This document shows positions 8,348 through 16,272 of a stretch of 31,829 nt of DNA, in pieces. Origin of the DNA: a virus; IMG/VR virus record IMGVR_UViG_3300029286_001115, positions 1 through 31,829 of that record; one strand, given 5' to 3'. Positions within the stretch are counted from its first letter, which is position 1. Every line of letters starts with the position of its first letter. The translations under genes were made by a program, and so were the position numbers. Below the pieces are notes generated by a model that had not been told where the DNA came from, ran no database searches, and was given only the letters and a program-made list of their open reading frames with translations.

Positions 8348-8695
8348 TTACTTTTTCATTCTTTCCCCAAAATCCTTTCCGTCTTTTGTTAAGAAAAAAA
8401 CTTCTTCAGTATTGTCATCTTCATAAGAATCTATTAGACCTTTTTTCTTTAAACTGTTGAGAACACAAGATGAAATCATTAACCTCATAACATTAAAAAA
8501 TTCTTCTTCAGAGTAAGCCGAGCACCCATCTGATATTTCACCTTGAATAAATTTTTCGGTAAGTGAATCATAAAGTATAATTCGAGCTGGCTCAACATCT
8601 GTTATTTGATTCTCGTTGAAAAAATCGTCTTCTTGTAATAAATTAATCATTTTATTTCCCAGTTCTATAACTTGTGGTTGATATGTTTTTTCCAT
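8348..8695 (-). CDS. Hypothetical protein, possible winged-helix fold
   Basis: 115 aa from the ATG at 8695 (MEKTYQPQVIELGNK). A host-type -7 box TAGATTTG lies at 8714-8721, so the upstream ATG at 8716 would fall inside the promoter. The protein is helical and ends LKKKGLIDSYEDDNTEEVFFLTKDG, which looks like the last helix and wing of a winged-helix domain. It is acidic overall, which speaks against simple DNA binding. It lies 51 nt upstream of the IMPDH-like gene in the same direction and may be co-transcribed with it. Confidence 0.5.
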   Translation of the reverse strand: MEKTYQPQVIELGNKMINLLQEDDFFNENQITDVEPARIILYDSLTEKFIQGEISDGCSAYSEEEFFNVMRLMISSCVLNSLKKKGLIDSYEDDNTEEVFFLTKDGKDFGERMKK

Positions 8696-8751
8696 ATTTC
8701 TGTTTTTAGAATACAAATCTACAAAAAAAAATGAAACGTCCGACAGTATTT

Positions 8752-8783
8752 GTTGAAAATAGTTAAAATTTTGTGTATATTCT
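8752..8783 (+). promoter_or_regulatory. Host-type promoter of the glycan operon
   Basis: GTTG (8752-8755), 20 nt, then TATATTCT (8776-8783). The block TTTTGTGTATATT also occurs in the promoter of the TerD gene on the minus strand. It drives the remnant start at 8797 and probably the HNH and glycosyltransferase genes beyond. Confidence 0.55.
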
Positions 8784-8796
8784 AAAAAAAAGAAAT

Positions 8797-8850
8797 ATGG
8801 ATAGGATATTCGTACAAATTGCGGATATTTATTTGTATGAAGAAATGTAA
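8797..8850 (+). pseudogene. Remnant of a glycosyltransferase start, cut by an HNH gene
   Basis: An ATG directly behind the promoter opens a 17-codon frame that begins MDRIFVQIA and then runs out. The intact glycosyltransferase at 9540 begins MKETIFVQLAAYRD. The similarity of the first nine residues suggests this is the old 5' end of that gene or of a paralogue, interrupted by the HNH gene that begins at 8837. Confidence 0.5.
8825..8833 (+). promoter_or_regulatory. ATATTTATT motif before the HNH gene
   Basis: ATATTTATT ends 3 nt before the ATG at 8837, the same gap as at the RHH gene at 15358. It selects this start over the upstream alternative at 8819. Confidence 0.45.
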
Positions 8851-9538
8851 AAAATGTGAAATAGAAAAAGATTATAACGATTTCTATACGAATAAAAATG
8901 TATGTAAGAAATGTTGTAATGAAAACTCAAAAATCCATCAAAAAAAATGGAGAGAAAAAAATAGAGAAAAAATAAAATTAATCTGCAAGGAATATAGAAA
9001 AAACAATTTAGAAAAATCAAAGCAAGCCCAAAAGAAATGGTATAATGAAAATTCAGAAAAACAGAAAGTATATAGAAAAAAATATTTAGAAGATTTTCCA
9101 GAAAAAGTAAAAGAAAGTTGGGTAAAATATAGAGAAAAAAATAAAGATAAAATGAAAAAAAATAGTAAAGAATATGCAAAAAAAAATCGAACTAAAATAA
9201 ATGTATATGCTGTGAATAGAAGAAAGTCGTCCCCCATTTTAAGAATATCTCATAATGTAAGAGGAAGAATAAGAGACTTTTTGAAATCAAAAAATATGAA
9301 AAAAAATAATAAAACATTTGAAATCATTGGATGTACTCCTCAACAGTTAAAAGATCATTTAGAACAACAATTTACTGTTGGAATGTGCTGGGAAAATTAT
9401 GGTTATTATGGATGGCATATTGATCATATTATATCATTAGATTCCGGGGAAACTGAAGAAGAAATATATAAACTGTGTCATTATACAAATCTTCAACCTT
9501 TATGGTGGGAGGAAAATTTATCAAAAAGCAACAAATAA
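8837..9538 (+). CDS. HNH homing endonuclease (intact copy)
   Basis: 233 aa. The N-terminus has a zinc-binding CxxC pair (MKKCKKCEIEKDYNDFY) and a later CKKC. A very Lys-rich helical region (about 35-125) follows. The C-terminal nuclease half contains FEIIGCTPQQLKDHLEQQF, WENYGYYGWHIDHIISLDSG and LCHYTNLQPLWWEENLSKSN. The His-Ile-Asp-His and Asn-Leu-Gln-Pro-Leu are the HNH catalytic core. Two relatives are in this window (14613-15222, broken; 24287-24910). It sits between a promoter with a gene remnant and the glycosyltransferase at 9540, so it is probably a free-standing homing endonuclease inserted at a gene start. Confidence 0.85.
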   Translation: MKKCKKCEIEKDYNDFYTNKNVCKKCCNENSKIHQKKWREKNREKIKLICKEYRKNNLEKSKQAQKKWYNENSEKQKVYRKKYLEDFPEKVKESWVKYREKNKDKMKKNSKEYAKKNRTKINVYAVNRRKSSPILRISHNVRGRIRDFLKSKNMKKNNKTFEIIGCTPQQLKDHLEQQFTVGMCWENYGYYGWHIDHIISLDSGETEEEIYKLCHYTNLQPLWWEENLSKSNK

Positions 9539-9539
9539 T

Positions 9540-10796
9540 ATGAAAGAAACTATTTTTGTCCAACTGGCGGCATACCGAGACGCTGAGCTAATCCCCACAA
9601 TTAAACATATGTTGGAAAATGCTCTTCACCCAGAAAATTTAAGATTATCAATTGTTCGACAATACCATCCTGACGATAAGTTTGATGATTTATCGGAATA
9701 TGAAAATGATGAAAGATTTCGTATCGTTAATATTCCATATAACGAGGCGAAAGGCGTTTGCTGGGCTAGGAATTTAACACAAGAAGCCTACCAAGACGAA
9801 GAATATACATTACAAATAGATTCCCATATGAGGTTTATTAAACAATGGGATGAAAAGTCAATCAAAATGATAAAAGACCTTCAGAAAAAAGGTTACAAGA
9901 AACCACTTTTAACTGGGTATGTGTCTTCCTATAACCCTGAAAATGACCCAGCTGGAAGAATAACCGTTCCGTGGCGAATGGCTTTTGATAGATTTATTCC
10001 AGAGGGAGCGGTGTTCTTTCTACCTGAAACAATTCCAGGGTGGGAAGAATTAAATTCACCTGTACCATCACGATTTTACTCGGCACATTTTTGTTTTACT
10101 CTCGGGCAATTTTCAAAAGAAGTTCGGCACGATCCCGAATTTTATTTCCACGGAGAAGAGATATCGATTGCGGTTAGGGCGTTCACGCACGGGTATGATT
10201 TGTTCCATCCACATAGAATCATTTGCTGGCACGAATACACACGAAAGGGTAGAACCAAACATTGGGACGATAATAAAGATTGGGGAGAAAGAAATTCCAA
10301 ATCACATTCTAAAAATAGAAGACTATTCAGTATGGATGGTGAGGTTTACAATCCAGAAGAATTTGGTATATATGGTTTTGGAAATAAAAGAACATTAAGA
10401 GATTATGAAAAGTATGCTGGTATACTTTTTAGTCAAAGATCTGTTCAACAATATACGCTAGATAAGCACTATCCACCTAATCCGTATAATTTCGAAACTG
10501 AAGATGAATGGATGAATAGTTTTGCAAAGATATTCAAGCATTGCGTTGATGTAAATTATTCTGATGTTCCCGAAAAAGATTATGATTTCTGGGTGGTGGC
10601 ATTTCACGGTTCAGATAATGAAACCATTTATAGAAAAGATGCAGATAAATCAGAAGTTACAAGATTACTGAATGACCCAGAACACTACGCAAAAATATGG
10701 AGAGAATTTCAAACAGACAAACAACCAGCATATTGGGTGGTCTGGCCTCACAGTGAATCAAAAGGTTGGTGCAATAGATTAACTGGAAACTTATGA
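9540..10796 (+). CDS. GlcNAc-transferase-type glycosyltransferase (PF11397-like)
   Basis: 418 aa. The order IFVQLAAYRDAEL, then RIVNIPYNEAKGVCWARN, then YTLQIDSHMRF (metal-binding DxH at about 94-96) and FHGEEISIAVRAFTHGYDLFHP matches the GlcNAc-T family (PF11397), which transfers GlcNAc from UDP-GlcNAc to hydroxylated protein or to glycans. An extra C-terminal segment (about 330-418) ends YWVVWPHSESKGW. It overlaps the next gene by 4 nt (ATGA). Decoration of virion proteins or of host surface glycans is likely; the acceptor is unknown. Confidence 0.8.
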   Translation: MKETIFVQLAAYRDAELIPTIKHMLENALHPENLRLSIVRQYHPDDKFDDLSEYENDERFRIVNIPYNEAKGVCWARNLTQEAYQDEEYTLQIDSHMRFIKQWDEKSIKMIKDLQKKGYKKPLLTGYVSSYNPENDPAGRITVPWRMAFDRFIPEGAVFFLPETIPGWEELNSPVPSRFYSAHFCFTLGQFSKEVRHDPEFYFHGEEISIAVRAFTHGYDLFHPHRIICWHEYTRKGRTKHWDDNKDWGERNSKSHSKNRRLFSMDGEVYNPEEFGIYGFGNKRTLRDYEKYAGILFSQRSVQQYTLDKHYPPNPYNFETEDEWMNSFAKIFKHCVDVNYSDVPEKDYDFWVVAFHGSDNETIYRKDADKSEVTRLLNDPEHYAKIWREFQTDKQPAYWVVWPHSESKGWCNRLTGNL

Positions 10797-11557
10797 AAAA
10801 AGTAGTTTTAACATTAACAACAATACCTAATAGGTTATCGAAACCGATAGATAATGGCGTTGAAAAAGTGATAAGGTTTTTATGTAATCTATCATATGAT
10901 GATTATGAAATACATTTTAATATTCCATATGTAAATAAAAAAACTAACGAAGTGTATGAGATTCCCGATTGGCTTAGGTTACTTGATTGTTGTACATCAG
11001 AAAAATTGAAGATTTATAGAACTGAAGACTATGGTTCTTTAACCAAGCTATTACCAACAATCCAACGAATCACCAATCCAGAAACTGTTATTATAACAGT
11101 AGATGATGATTTGGAATATATAGATGGATTCATCGAAGAACATTTGAAGAAACGAGAAGTGTATCCTGACTGTGCTCTTGGCTTTGCTGGTATTGCATCT
11201 ATACCAAATGGTATTTGTCATTTCTGTACTCCCGTTAAAGAAGATACAAGAGTTAAAATACTTGAAGGGTATAAAACTATTTCTTATTTACGCAAATTCT
11301 TTCAAAGTGACTTTGAAGAATTTGCTGTTGGTAATAGTTGGAATGATGATATGATTATTTCTGCTTATTTAGGTAAGGAAAGGATTCATAAGATTGTATT
11401 AGCCTATGATAAAGAAACAGATTTCAGGGCAAGAGCCGAGTCATTTCCAGTTGTAAGAAGTTTACCAAACGATGCGGGAGGATGTTATTTATATAAAATA
11501 GAAGGGATTCCTGATAATCACGATGTCTATTATAAAGCTGGATACTTGGAACGATGA
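10793..11557 (+). CDS. Glycosyltransferase-like protein with DDD motif
   Basis: 254 aa. It begins VVLTLTTIPNRL, then YRTEDYGSLTKLLP and VIITVDDDLEY, with a metal-binding triple Asp at about 104-106, followed by GNSWNDDMIISAYL. This is a GT-A-type fold of a small family seen in surface-glycan and phage clusters. It overlaps both neighbours by 4 nt, so it is translationally coupled in the operon. The sugar donor is not deducible from the sequence. Confidence 0.7.
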   Translation: MKKVVLTLTTIPNRLSKPIDNGVEKVIRFLCNLSYDDYEIHFNIPYVNKKTNEVYEIPDWLRLLDCCTSEKLKIYRTEDYGSLTKLLPTIQRITNPETVIITVDDDLEYIDGFIEEHLKKREVYPDCALGFAGIASIPNGICHFCTPVKEDTRVKILEGYKTISYLRKFFQSDFEEFAVGNSWNDDMIISAYLGKERIHKIVLAYDKETDFRARAESFPVVRSLPNDAGGCYLYKIEGIPDNHDVYYKAGYLER

Positions 11558-12237
11558 GAAATAGAATTTACAATTCGGTTTATGATTTTCGTATCGATAA
11601 AAAATTCTGGAAAACCACTGCGTTATCTGGCCACGATCATGATGTATATAGAAGTAAGCCTGGGCCATATATAAAAAAGGAAATTGAAATAGCAAAAAAA
11701 CTTGGATTAAGAACCTTCGTTGAGATTGGGTCGTGTAGACTTGCTCTTTCAAATAACTGCATAGATTATTTTTATAATAGTTCGGATCCTTATATTTCTC
11801 CACCGTGTTGCAATGATGGGCACGCCAGTATATTTTGGGCTCTTGAGGGGTTCAATGTTCACACGGTAGACATTGACACAAATTGTTCAAAACAAATTGT
11901 TTGGTCTTTTAATAACATAAATAAACCGTTTCCAAATAATTTGGTTGCTCATATACCTATGGATGGTATTGAGTTTTTACAGAATTTCAAGGGGAGTATA
12001 GATATATTATTTCTTGATGGTTGGGATATTGGTACTCCAAATTATCAACAAAAACATTTGGATGCATATATGGCTAGCGAGGATAAGTTATCCGTCACAT
12101 ATTTAGTAATAATAGATGATACGGATTTTGACATTCCTGGCGAAGGGAAAGACGCTTTGTTGTCACCATATCTGATTAACAAAAATTATATAATGTTGTT
12201 TAATGGTAGACAAACATTATTTATTAATAAATTTTAA
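11554..12237 (+). CDS. Class I SAM-dependent methyltransferase
   Basis: 227 aa. FVEIGSCRL (about 55-63) is the glycine motif I of a Rossmann methyltransferase. VHTVDID is the acidic end of strand 2. IDILFLDGWD and YLVIIDDTDF give the later strands in the style of Methyltransf_24. Two Cys lie in PPCCNDGHAS. It probably methylates a sugar or other glycan substituent, given the glycosyltransferases on both sides. The start overlaps the previous stop (ATGA) and the stop abuts the next start. Confidence 0.7.
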   Translation: MRNRIYNSVYDFRIDKKFWKTTALSGHDHDVYRSKPGPYIKKEIEIAKKLGLRTFVEIGSCRLALSNNCIDYFYNSSDPYISPPCCNDGHASIFWALEGFNVHTVDIDTNCSKQIVWSFNNINKPFPNNLVAHIPMDGIEFLQNFKGSIDILFLDGWDIGTPNYQQKHLDAYMASEDKLSVTYLVIIDDTDFDIPGEGKDALLSPYLINKNYIMLFNGRQTLFINKF

Positions 12238-12921
12238 ATGAACAATATAAAATATTGGGACGATAATATCGTTGAGAGTTGTGTTGGCCACGAAGTTAAT
12301 GTGATGAAAATGTACTTTTTATCTAAAGGAAAAAAGAAAATAAAATATATAGATATAGGAGCTAATACTGGCAAGTATTATGATGTCTTGATAAAGAACA
12401 ATTTTGAAATAGAAAAAGTAATAATGGTTGAGCCCGCTCGGGCTCTTTTCAATTATCTGGTGGAAAAATTTAAAAATATTCCAAATTCTTTCATATACGA
12501 TTATGCTATTAGTGATTATAATGGTGATGGTAAACTAAATGTTTGGAATTTAGAATACGACACGGAAAATATTGAAAATAAACCTTTAAATAGTATAAAT
12601 TTGGGGCTTTCCAAATTATCCGATAATGGTCAAGATGTGAAACTAATATCGGGGTATAATTTTTTAAGACTGATGGGCGATGATTTTGATTTCATTAAAA
12701 TTGATACAGAAAATAGGGATTATAATATTTTATCATCAATTAACGATTACATTAAGTCGTTAAAGAATAAACCATATATCATATATGAGCACAATTATCA
12801 TAACGATATTTCATACGATGGTGCAAAATTTATTTATGAAAAATTTGTTTCTGAATGTGATTATGATGGTTTACCCTTCGATAACCTACATAGTAGTGTA
12901 TATTTAACACCTAAAAAATAA
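12238..12921 (+). CDS. FkbM-type methyltransferase
   Basis: 227 aa. YIDIGANTGKYYDVL (about 37-51), IMVEPARALFNYL, the acidic loop YAISDYNGDGKLNVW and FDFIKIDTENRDYNIL follow the FkbM (Methyltransf_21) layout: motif I, the E-P of strand 2, and the strand-5 KIDxE. FkbM enzymes O-methylate sugars and polyketides. The ATG follows the previous stop directly, with no Shine-Dalgarno, as is usual in this operon. Confidence 0.75.
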   Translation: MNNIKYWDDNIVESCVGHEVNVMKMYFLSKGKKKIKYIDIGANTGKYYDVLIKNNFEIEKVIMVEPARALFNYLVEKFKNIPNSFIYDYAISDYNGDGKLNVWNLEYDTENIENKPLNSINLGLSKLSDNGQDVKLISGYNFLRLMGDDFDFIKIDTENRDYNILSSINDYIKSLKNKPYIIYEHNYHNDISYDGAKFIYEKFVSECDYDGLPFDNLHSSVYLTPKK

Positions 12922-14616
12922 ATGGTAACAATAGTAACAGGAATTTGGGATATAAAGAGAGACGAACTGTCCGAAGGCTGGAACAGGGGATTTAATCATT
13001 ATTTAAATCATCTACAAAATTTGATGGAAACCAATGATAATATGATTATTTTCATTGAGGAAGAACATAAAGATTTTGTGGAATCACATCGTAAAAAAGA
13101 AAACACTCTCATTGTTGTTAGAGATTTATCTTGGTTTAAAAACAATGGCGACATCTACGAAAAAATACAAAAAATAAGAATACAACCAAATTGGTATAAC
13201 CAATCTGGATGGCTTCCTGAAAGTACTCAAGCCAAGCTGGATATGTACAATCCGATTGTAATGTCTAAAATGTTTTTGTTGAATGATGCTGCAATTTTAG
13301 ATCCATTTAATTCGACGCATTTGGTTTGGGTTGATGGGGCGTTAACGAACACTGTTCATAGTGGGTATTTCTGGAAAGACAACGTAATTCAAAAATTGGA
13401 AAAGTATTTTAACAAGTTTAGTTTTGTTTGTTTTCCTTATAATGGAAAGGTGGAAATACATGGGTTCGAATATTCAGGAATTTGTAAGTATGCTGGCGAT
13501 GAAGTAAATATGGTGGCTCGTGGCGGAATATTTGGTGGGCCTAAAAGTAGTATTCAAGATGTGAACAACATATATTATTCATTGTTGAATAATACGTTGT
13601 CCGAAGGATTGATGGGGACAGAAGAAAGTTTGTTCACGATTATGGTTTACAAATATCCAGAAACATTTTCGTATTATGAAATAGACGAGAATGGACTATT
13701 GGGTAAATTCTTCGAAGATTTAAAAAATGATTCATTAGAATCTAAGGTTATAACTTTAAAAAACCAACCAGCTCATCAGCCTGTAGGCATAAAAAATGAT
13801 TTAGATGTGTCCAAAGTCGGGTTATATGTCATTACATTCAATAGTCCTGACCAGTTCGAAAAATTAATTTTTTCTATGCTGGAATATGATAGAAATTTCA
13901 TTGATAAAACAAAAAAATTCTTATTGAATAATTCTACCGACTTAACAACCACGCCGAAATATGTTGAATTATGTGAAAAATATGGATTTGAGCATATAAA
14001 AAAGGATAATATTGGGATCTGTGGCGGGAGACAGTTTATCGCCGAACATTTTGATGAAACAGATTTGGATTTTTATTTCTTTTTTGAGGACGATATGGGA
14101 CTTTATTCTAAAATTGGGGAAGTGTGTAAGAATGGGTTTAATAGATATATGACAGATTTATATCAAAAGTCATTAGAAATTATTAACAAAGAAAATTTTG
14201 ATTTTTTGAAGTTATCATTTACTGAGTTTTATGGGTCTAACAACATACAATTTTCTTGGTATAATGTCCCTCAACATATTCGCACTTCTGTGTGGCCTAA
14301 TAATTGTACGCTACCCAAACAGGGATTATCCGATACTGCCCCGAGAACTAAATTTGATTCTATAAATGTTCATAAAGGGCTTGGTTATATTTCTGGTCAA
14401 ATATATTTGTCAAACTGGCCTATTATTATGAGCAAAAAAGGAAATTATAAATGCTACCTTGAAACTATCTATCAATCACCATTTGAATCGACTTTGATGA
14501 GTCATTGCTTTCAACGAACAATTAATGGTGAAATTAATCCTGGAATATTATTACTTTCACCTATAGAGCACTGTCGTTTTGATCATTATGACGGTAAAAT
14601 AAGAAAAGAAGTTTAA
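12922..14616 (+). CDS. Two-domain glycosyltransferase (HtrL/YibB-like plus GT-A-like)
   Basis: 564 aa. The N-terminal ~280 residues fit the HtrL/YibB family: VTIVTGIWDIKRDELSEGW at the start, then THLVWVDGALTNTV and MVARGGIFGG. The second half begins VGLYVITFNSPDQFEKLIFSM and includes NNSTDL, GICGGRQFIAEHF and FYFFFEDDMGL, a GT2-like nucleotide-sugar fold with an E-D-D metal site. Two activities in one chain suggest it adds successive sugars. It ends the operon and its stop overlaps by 2 nt the stop of the convergent HNH relic. Confidence 0.7.
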   Translation: MVTIVTGIWDIKRDELSEGWNRGFNHYLNHLQNLMETNDNMIIFIEEEHKDFVESHRKKENTLIVVRDLSWFKNNGDIYEKIQKIRIQPNWYNQSGWLPESTQAKLDMYNPIVMSKMFLLNDAAILDPFNSTHLVWVDGALTNTVHSGYFWKDNVIQKLEKYFNKFSFVCFPYNGKVEIHGFEYSGICKYAGDEVNMVARGGIFGGPKSSIQDVNNIYYSLLNNTLSEGLMGTEESLFTIMVYKYPETFSYYEIDENGLLGKFFEDLKNDSLESKVITLKNQPAHQPVGIKNDLDVSKVGLYVITFNSPDQFEKLIFSMLEYDRNFIDKTKKFLLNNSTDLTTTPKYVELCEKYGFEHIKKDNIGICGGRQFIAEHFDETDLDFYFFFEDDMGLYSKIGEVCKNGFNRYMTDLYQKSLEIINKENFDFLKLSFTEFYGSNNIQFSWYNVPQHIRTSVWPNNCTLPKQGLSDTAPRTKFDSINVHKGLGYISGQIYLSNWPIIMSKKGNYKCYLETIYQSPFESTLMSHCFQRTINGEINPGILLLSPIEHCRFDHYDGKIRKEV

Positions 14617-15222
14617 AGTATTTTGTTTGATTTTTCTAAATTTTCTTCCCACCATAATGGTTGAAGATTTGTATAATGGCATAATTTATATATTTCATCT
14701 TCTGTTATTCCAGAGTCTAATGGAATAATATGGTCTATATGCCATCCAAATTGTCCGTGGTTTTCCCAAGACATTCCAATTGTAAATTGTTTTTCTAAAT
14801 ATTCTTTTAACTCCTGTGGCGTACAACCAACTATTTCAAAAGTTTTATATTTTTTATTGAAAGACTTTAATTTTAAAATTTCTTTAATCCTTGCACTAAC
14901 TCTTCTTTTAATTTTATATAGGGGGGTCTGTGTGATATTTTTTTCTTCTTGTTTCATTGCGTTTTTCGTTATATTTATGATTCATATTACATATATGATG
15001 TTTATTTATTTTGTAATATGCTCGTTTATATTCCTTCAGCTCTTCGTTATTTTTATCCCTCCACATTTTATGAGAACCTGGATTATTTTTACGATATTCC
15101 TTACTTATTCTATTAACGCAAATTTTACACCAATGATGTATTCTATTATTAGTCTTGTCTTTATAGCCAAATTCATCTAAATCTTTTTCAATGCCACATT
15201 TAGTGCAGATTTTTGTTTCCAT
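14613..15222 (-). pseudogene. HNH homing endonuclease split by a frameshift at a C6 run
   Basis: Read 5' to 3' on the minus strand, the first frame (15222-14914) has METKICTKCGIEKDLDEFGY and further Cys pairs, then stops after HTDPPI. A second frame (to 14613) continues TPLYKIKRRVSARIKEIL, FEIVGCTPQELKEYLEKQF, WHIDHIIPLDSG and LCHYTNLQPLWWEENLEKSN. The two intact relatives (8837, 24287) join exactly these parts. Removing one C from the run of six at 14921-14926 restores one frame. It may be a real pseudogene, a sequencing error in a homopolymer, or (less likely) a programmed shift. It overlaps the RHH gene upstream. Confidence 0.75.
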
Positions 15223-15358
15223 AATATTCTTTCAATAATTTTTCTATTAATCTGGATTTTTTAATTTTATCGTCAACCATACGATTAAAAATTCGTCTAT
15301 CTAAACTGATTCCAAATTTTATTTTTTTATCTTCAGTTGGCATTGATTTTCTACCCAT
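15200..15358 (-). CDS. Ribbon-helix-helix partner of the HNH gene
   Basis: 52 aa: MGRKSMPTEDKKIKFGISL, then DRRIFNRMVDDKIKKSRLIE and KLLKEYYGN. Basic strand, helix A, a short turn and helix B make a minimal RHH protein. It is a close relative of the 50-aa protein at 24154-24306 (shared SRLIEKL and EYYG). Both overlap an HNH gene at the same point, the RHH C-terminus covering the HNH start. It may repress or target its nuclease. ATATTTATT ends 3 nt before the ATG. Confidence 0.7.
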   Translation of the reverse strand: MGRKSMPTEDKKIKFGISLDRRIFNRMVDDKIKKSRLIEKLLKEYYGNKNLH

Positions 15359-15361
15359 AGT

Positions 15362-15370
15362 AATAAATAT
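15362..15370 (-). promoter_or_regulatory. ATATTTATT late-type promoter motif
   Basis: Minus-strand ATATTTATT ending 3 nt before the RHH start at 15358. Confidence 0.4.
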
Positions 15371-15405
15371 TGGTTAAATTGAAAAAGTGAAACTTTTATT
15401 AAGAT

Positions 15406-15564
15406 TTATTCTGTTTTCTTTTCTTCTTCTTTCTTCTTTGGCATATCAGGTTGTTGTAGACCTTTTTTCATGTTGTCTTTCTTTTCCTGTTCTTTTTTGG
15501 CGGCTTCTTCGTGTTGTTTATGAATTGCTGCTCTTTCTTTTTCTGTTAGACTAAACCCACTCAT
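15406..15564 (-). CDS. Small charged helical protein, 52 aa
   Basis: MSGFSLTEKERAAIHKQHEE followed by a run of Lys/Glu/Gln ending KKKEEEKKTE. Probably one long helix or disordered. Its ATG overlaps the stop of the upstream 116-aa gene (ATGA), which supports translation. No function is recognised. Confidence 0.55.
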   Translation of the reverse strand: MSGFSLTEKERAAIHKQHEEAAKKEQEKKDNMKKGLQQPDMPKKKEEEKKTE

Positions 15565-15911
15565 TTTGTATTGTTTTTAATGTTTTCAATTATTATTTCG
15601 GTGACTCGTGCCGCTGCTTCTGCTTCGGCATCTACTCCTGGCGTTTGATTAATTTCGACCACTAATTTGTCAAAATTATCTTTAATTGCACTAATGATTT
15701 CCTCTGCTGTTACAACGGTATCTAAATCAGTATCCCTAACTACTCTATAGGTAATTGGGAAAGTTACTGTTTCAAAGGATCCTTCAACGGCGTCGGCAAT
15801 AAGAATCTTGGCTGCATCCTCATATAGATTTACCAATTTAGGTACTTTGGCGTCGTCCATACCATACAGAAATCCGATTCTTCTCCATTTATCAATTAAA
15901 TTTTCAATCAT
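15561..15911 (-). CDS. Hypothetical protein, 116 aa
   Basis: Acidic alpha/beta protein (MIENLIDKWRRIGFLYGMDD at the start). No metal motif or membrane segment. It lies 3 nt downstream of the 98-aa gene and overlaps the 52-aa gene, so the three form one transcription unit. Function unknown. Confidence 0.6.
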   Translation of the reverse strand: MIENLIDKWRRIGFLYGMDDAKVPKLVNLYEDAAKILIADAVEGSFETVTFPITYRVVRDTDLDTVVTAEEIISAIKDNFDKLVVEINQTPGVDAEAEAAARVTEIIIENIKNNTK

Positions 15912-15914
15912 ACA

Positions 15915-16211
15915 TCATACTTTTTCTGTTTTTAACTCCATAATGCTCAAAGCGTCATTTTTCTTTTCTAATAAAACAGCACATTTTTCGTACGCTTCTT
16001 GGTCTTCGAATATTTTTATTAATCCGTTCACAATTTCGATATACAGCTCTAAATCGTTGTCATACGAAAGAACGGTGTTTGTCATATGATAACTAATTAA
16101 ACTTTCATTGTCAAGGCTTTTACAAAAATCGTATATCATTTGTGTCTCGGTATCTGTGTATATACCAAGATGAAGAATTCTAATCGCTTGTAAAATAAAA
16201 TTAACTGACAT
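15915..16211 (-). CDS. Hypothetical protein, 98 aa
   Basis: All-helical, acidic, starting MSVNFILQAIRILHLGIY. No recognised domain. It is first in a three-gene minus-strand unit. GTATTTATA lies 6 nt before the ATG, so the unit probably belongs to the ATATTTATA class. Confidence 0.55.
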   Translation of the reverse strand: MSVNFILQAIRILHLGIYTDTETQMIYDFCKSLDNESLISYHMTNTVLSYDNDLELYIEIVNGLIKIFEDQEAYEKCAVLLEKKNDALSIMELKTEKV

Positions 16212-16217
16212 AACACA

Positions 16218-16226
16218 TATAAATAC
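16218..16226 (-). promoter_or_regulatory. GTATTTATA late-type motif
   Basis: Minus-strand GTATTTATA ending 6 nt before the ATG at 16211; the same variant (G first) precedes the gene at 17635. Confidence 0.4.
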
Positions 16227-16247
16227 ATAAATTCTATTAGATTACTT

Positions 16248-16267
16248 ATATTTATAGAATATTTATC
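16248..16267 (+). promoter_or_regulatory. Tandem ATATTTATA/ATATTTATC motif
   Basis: Two copies in a row; the second ends 5 nt before the ATG at 16273. Together with the divergent copy at 16218-16226 this makes the 16.2-kb junction a two-way late-type promoter region. Confidence 0.5.
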
Positions 16268-16272
16268 ATCAT

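Noticed and set aside
14914-14957. Programmed frameshift in the HNH gene
   Set aside because: No slippery heptamer plus stimulatory structure typical of programmed shifts; the two intact relatives need no shift.
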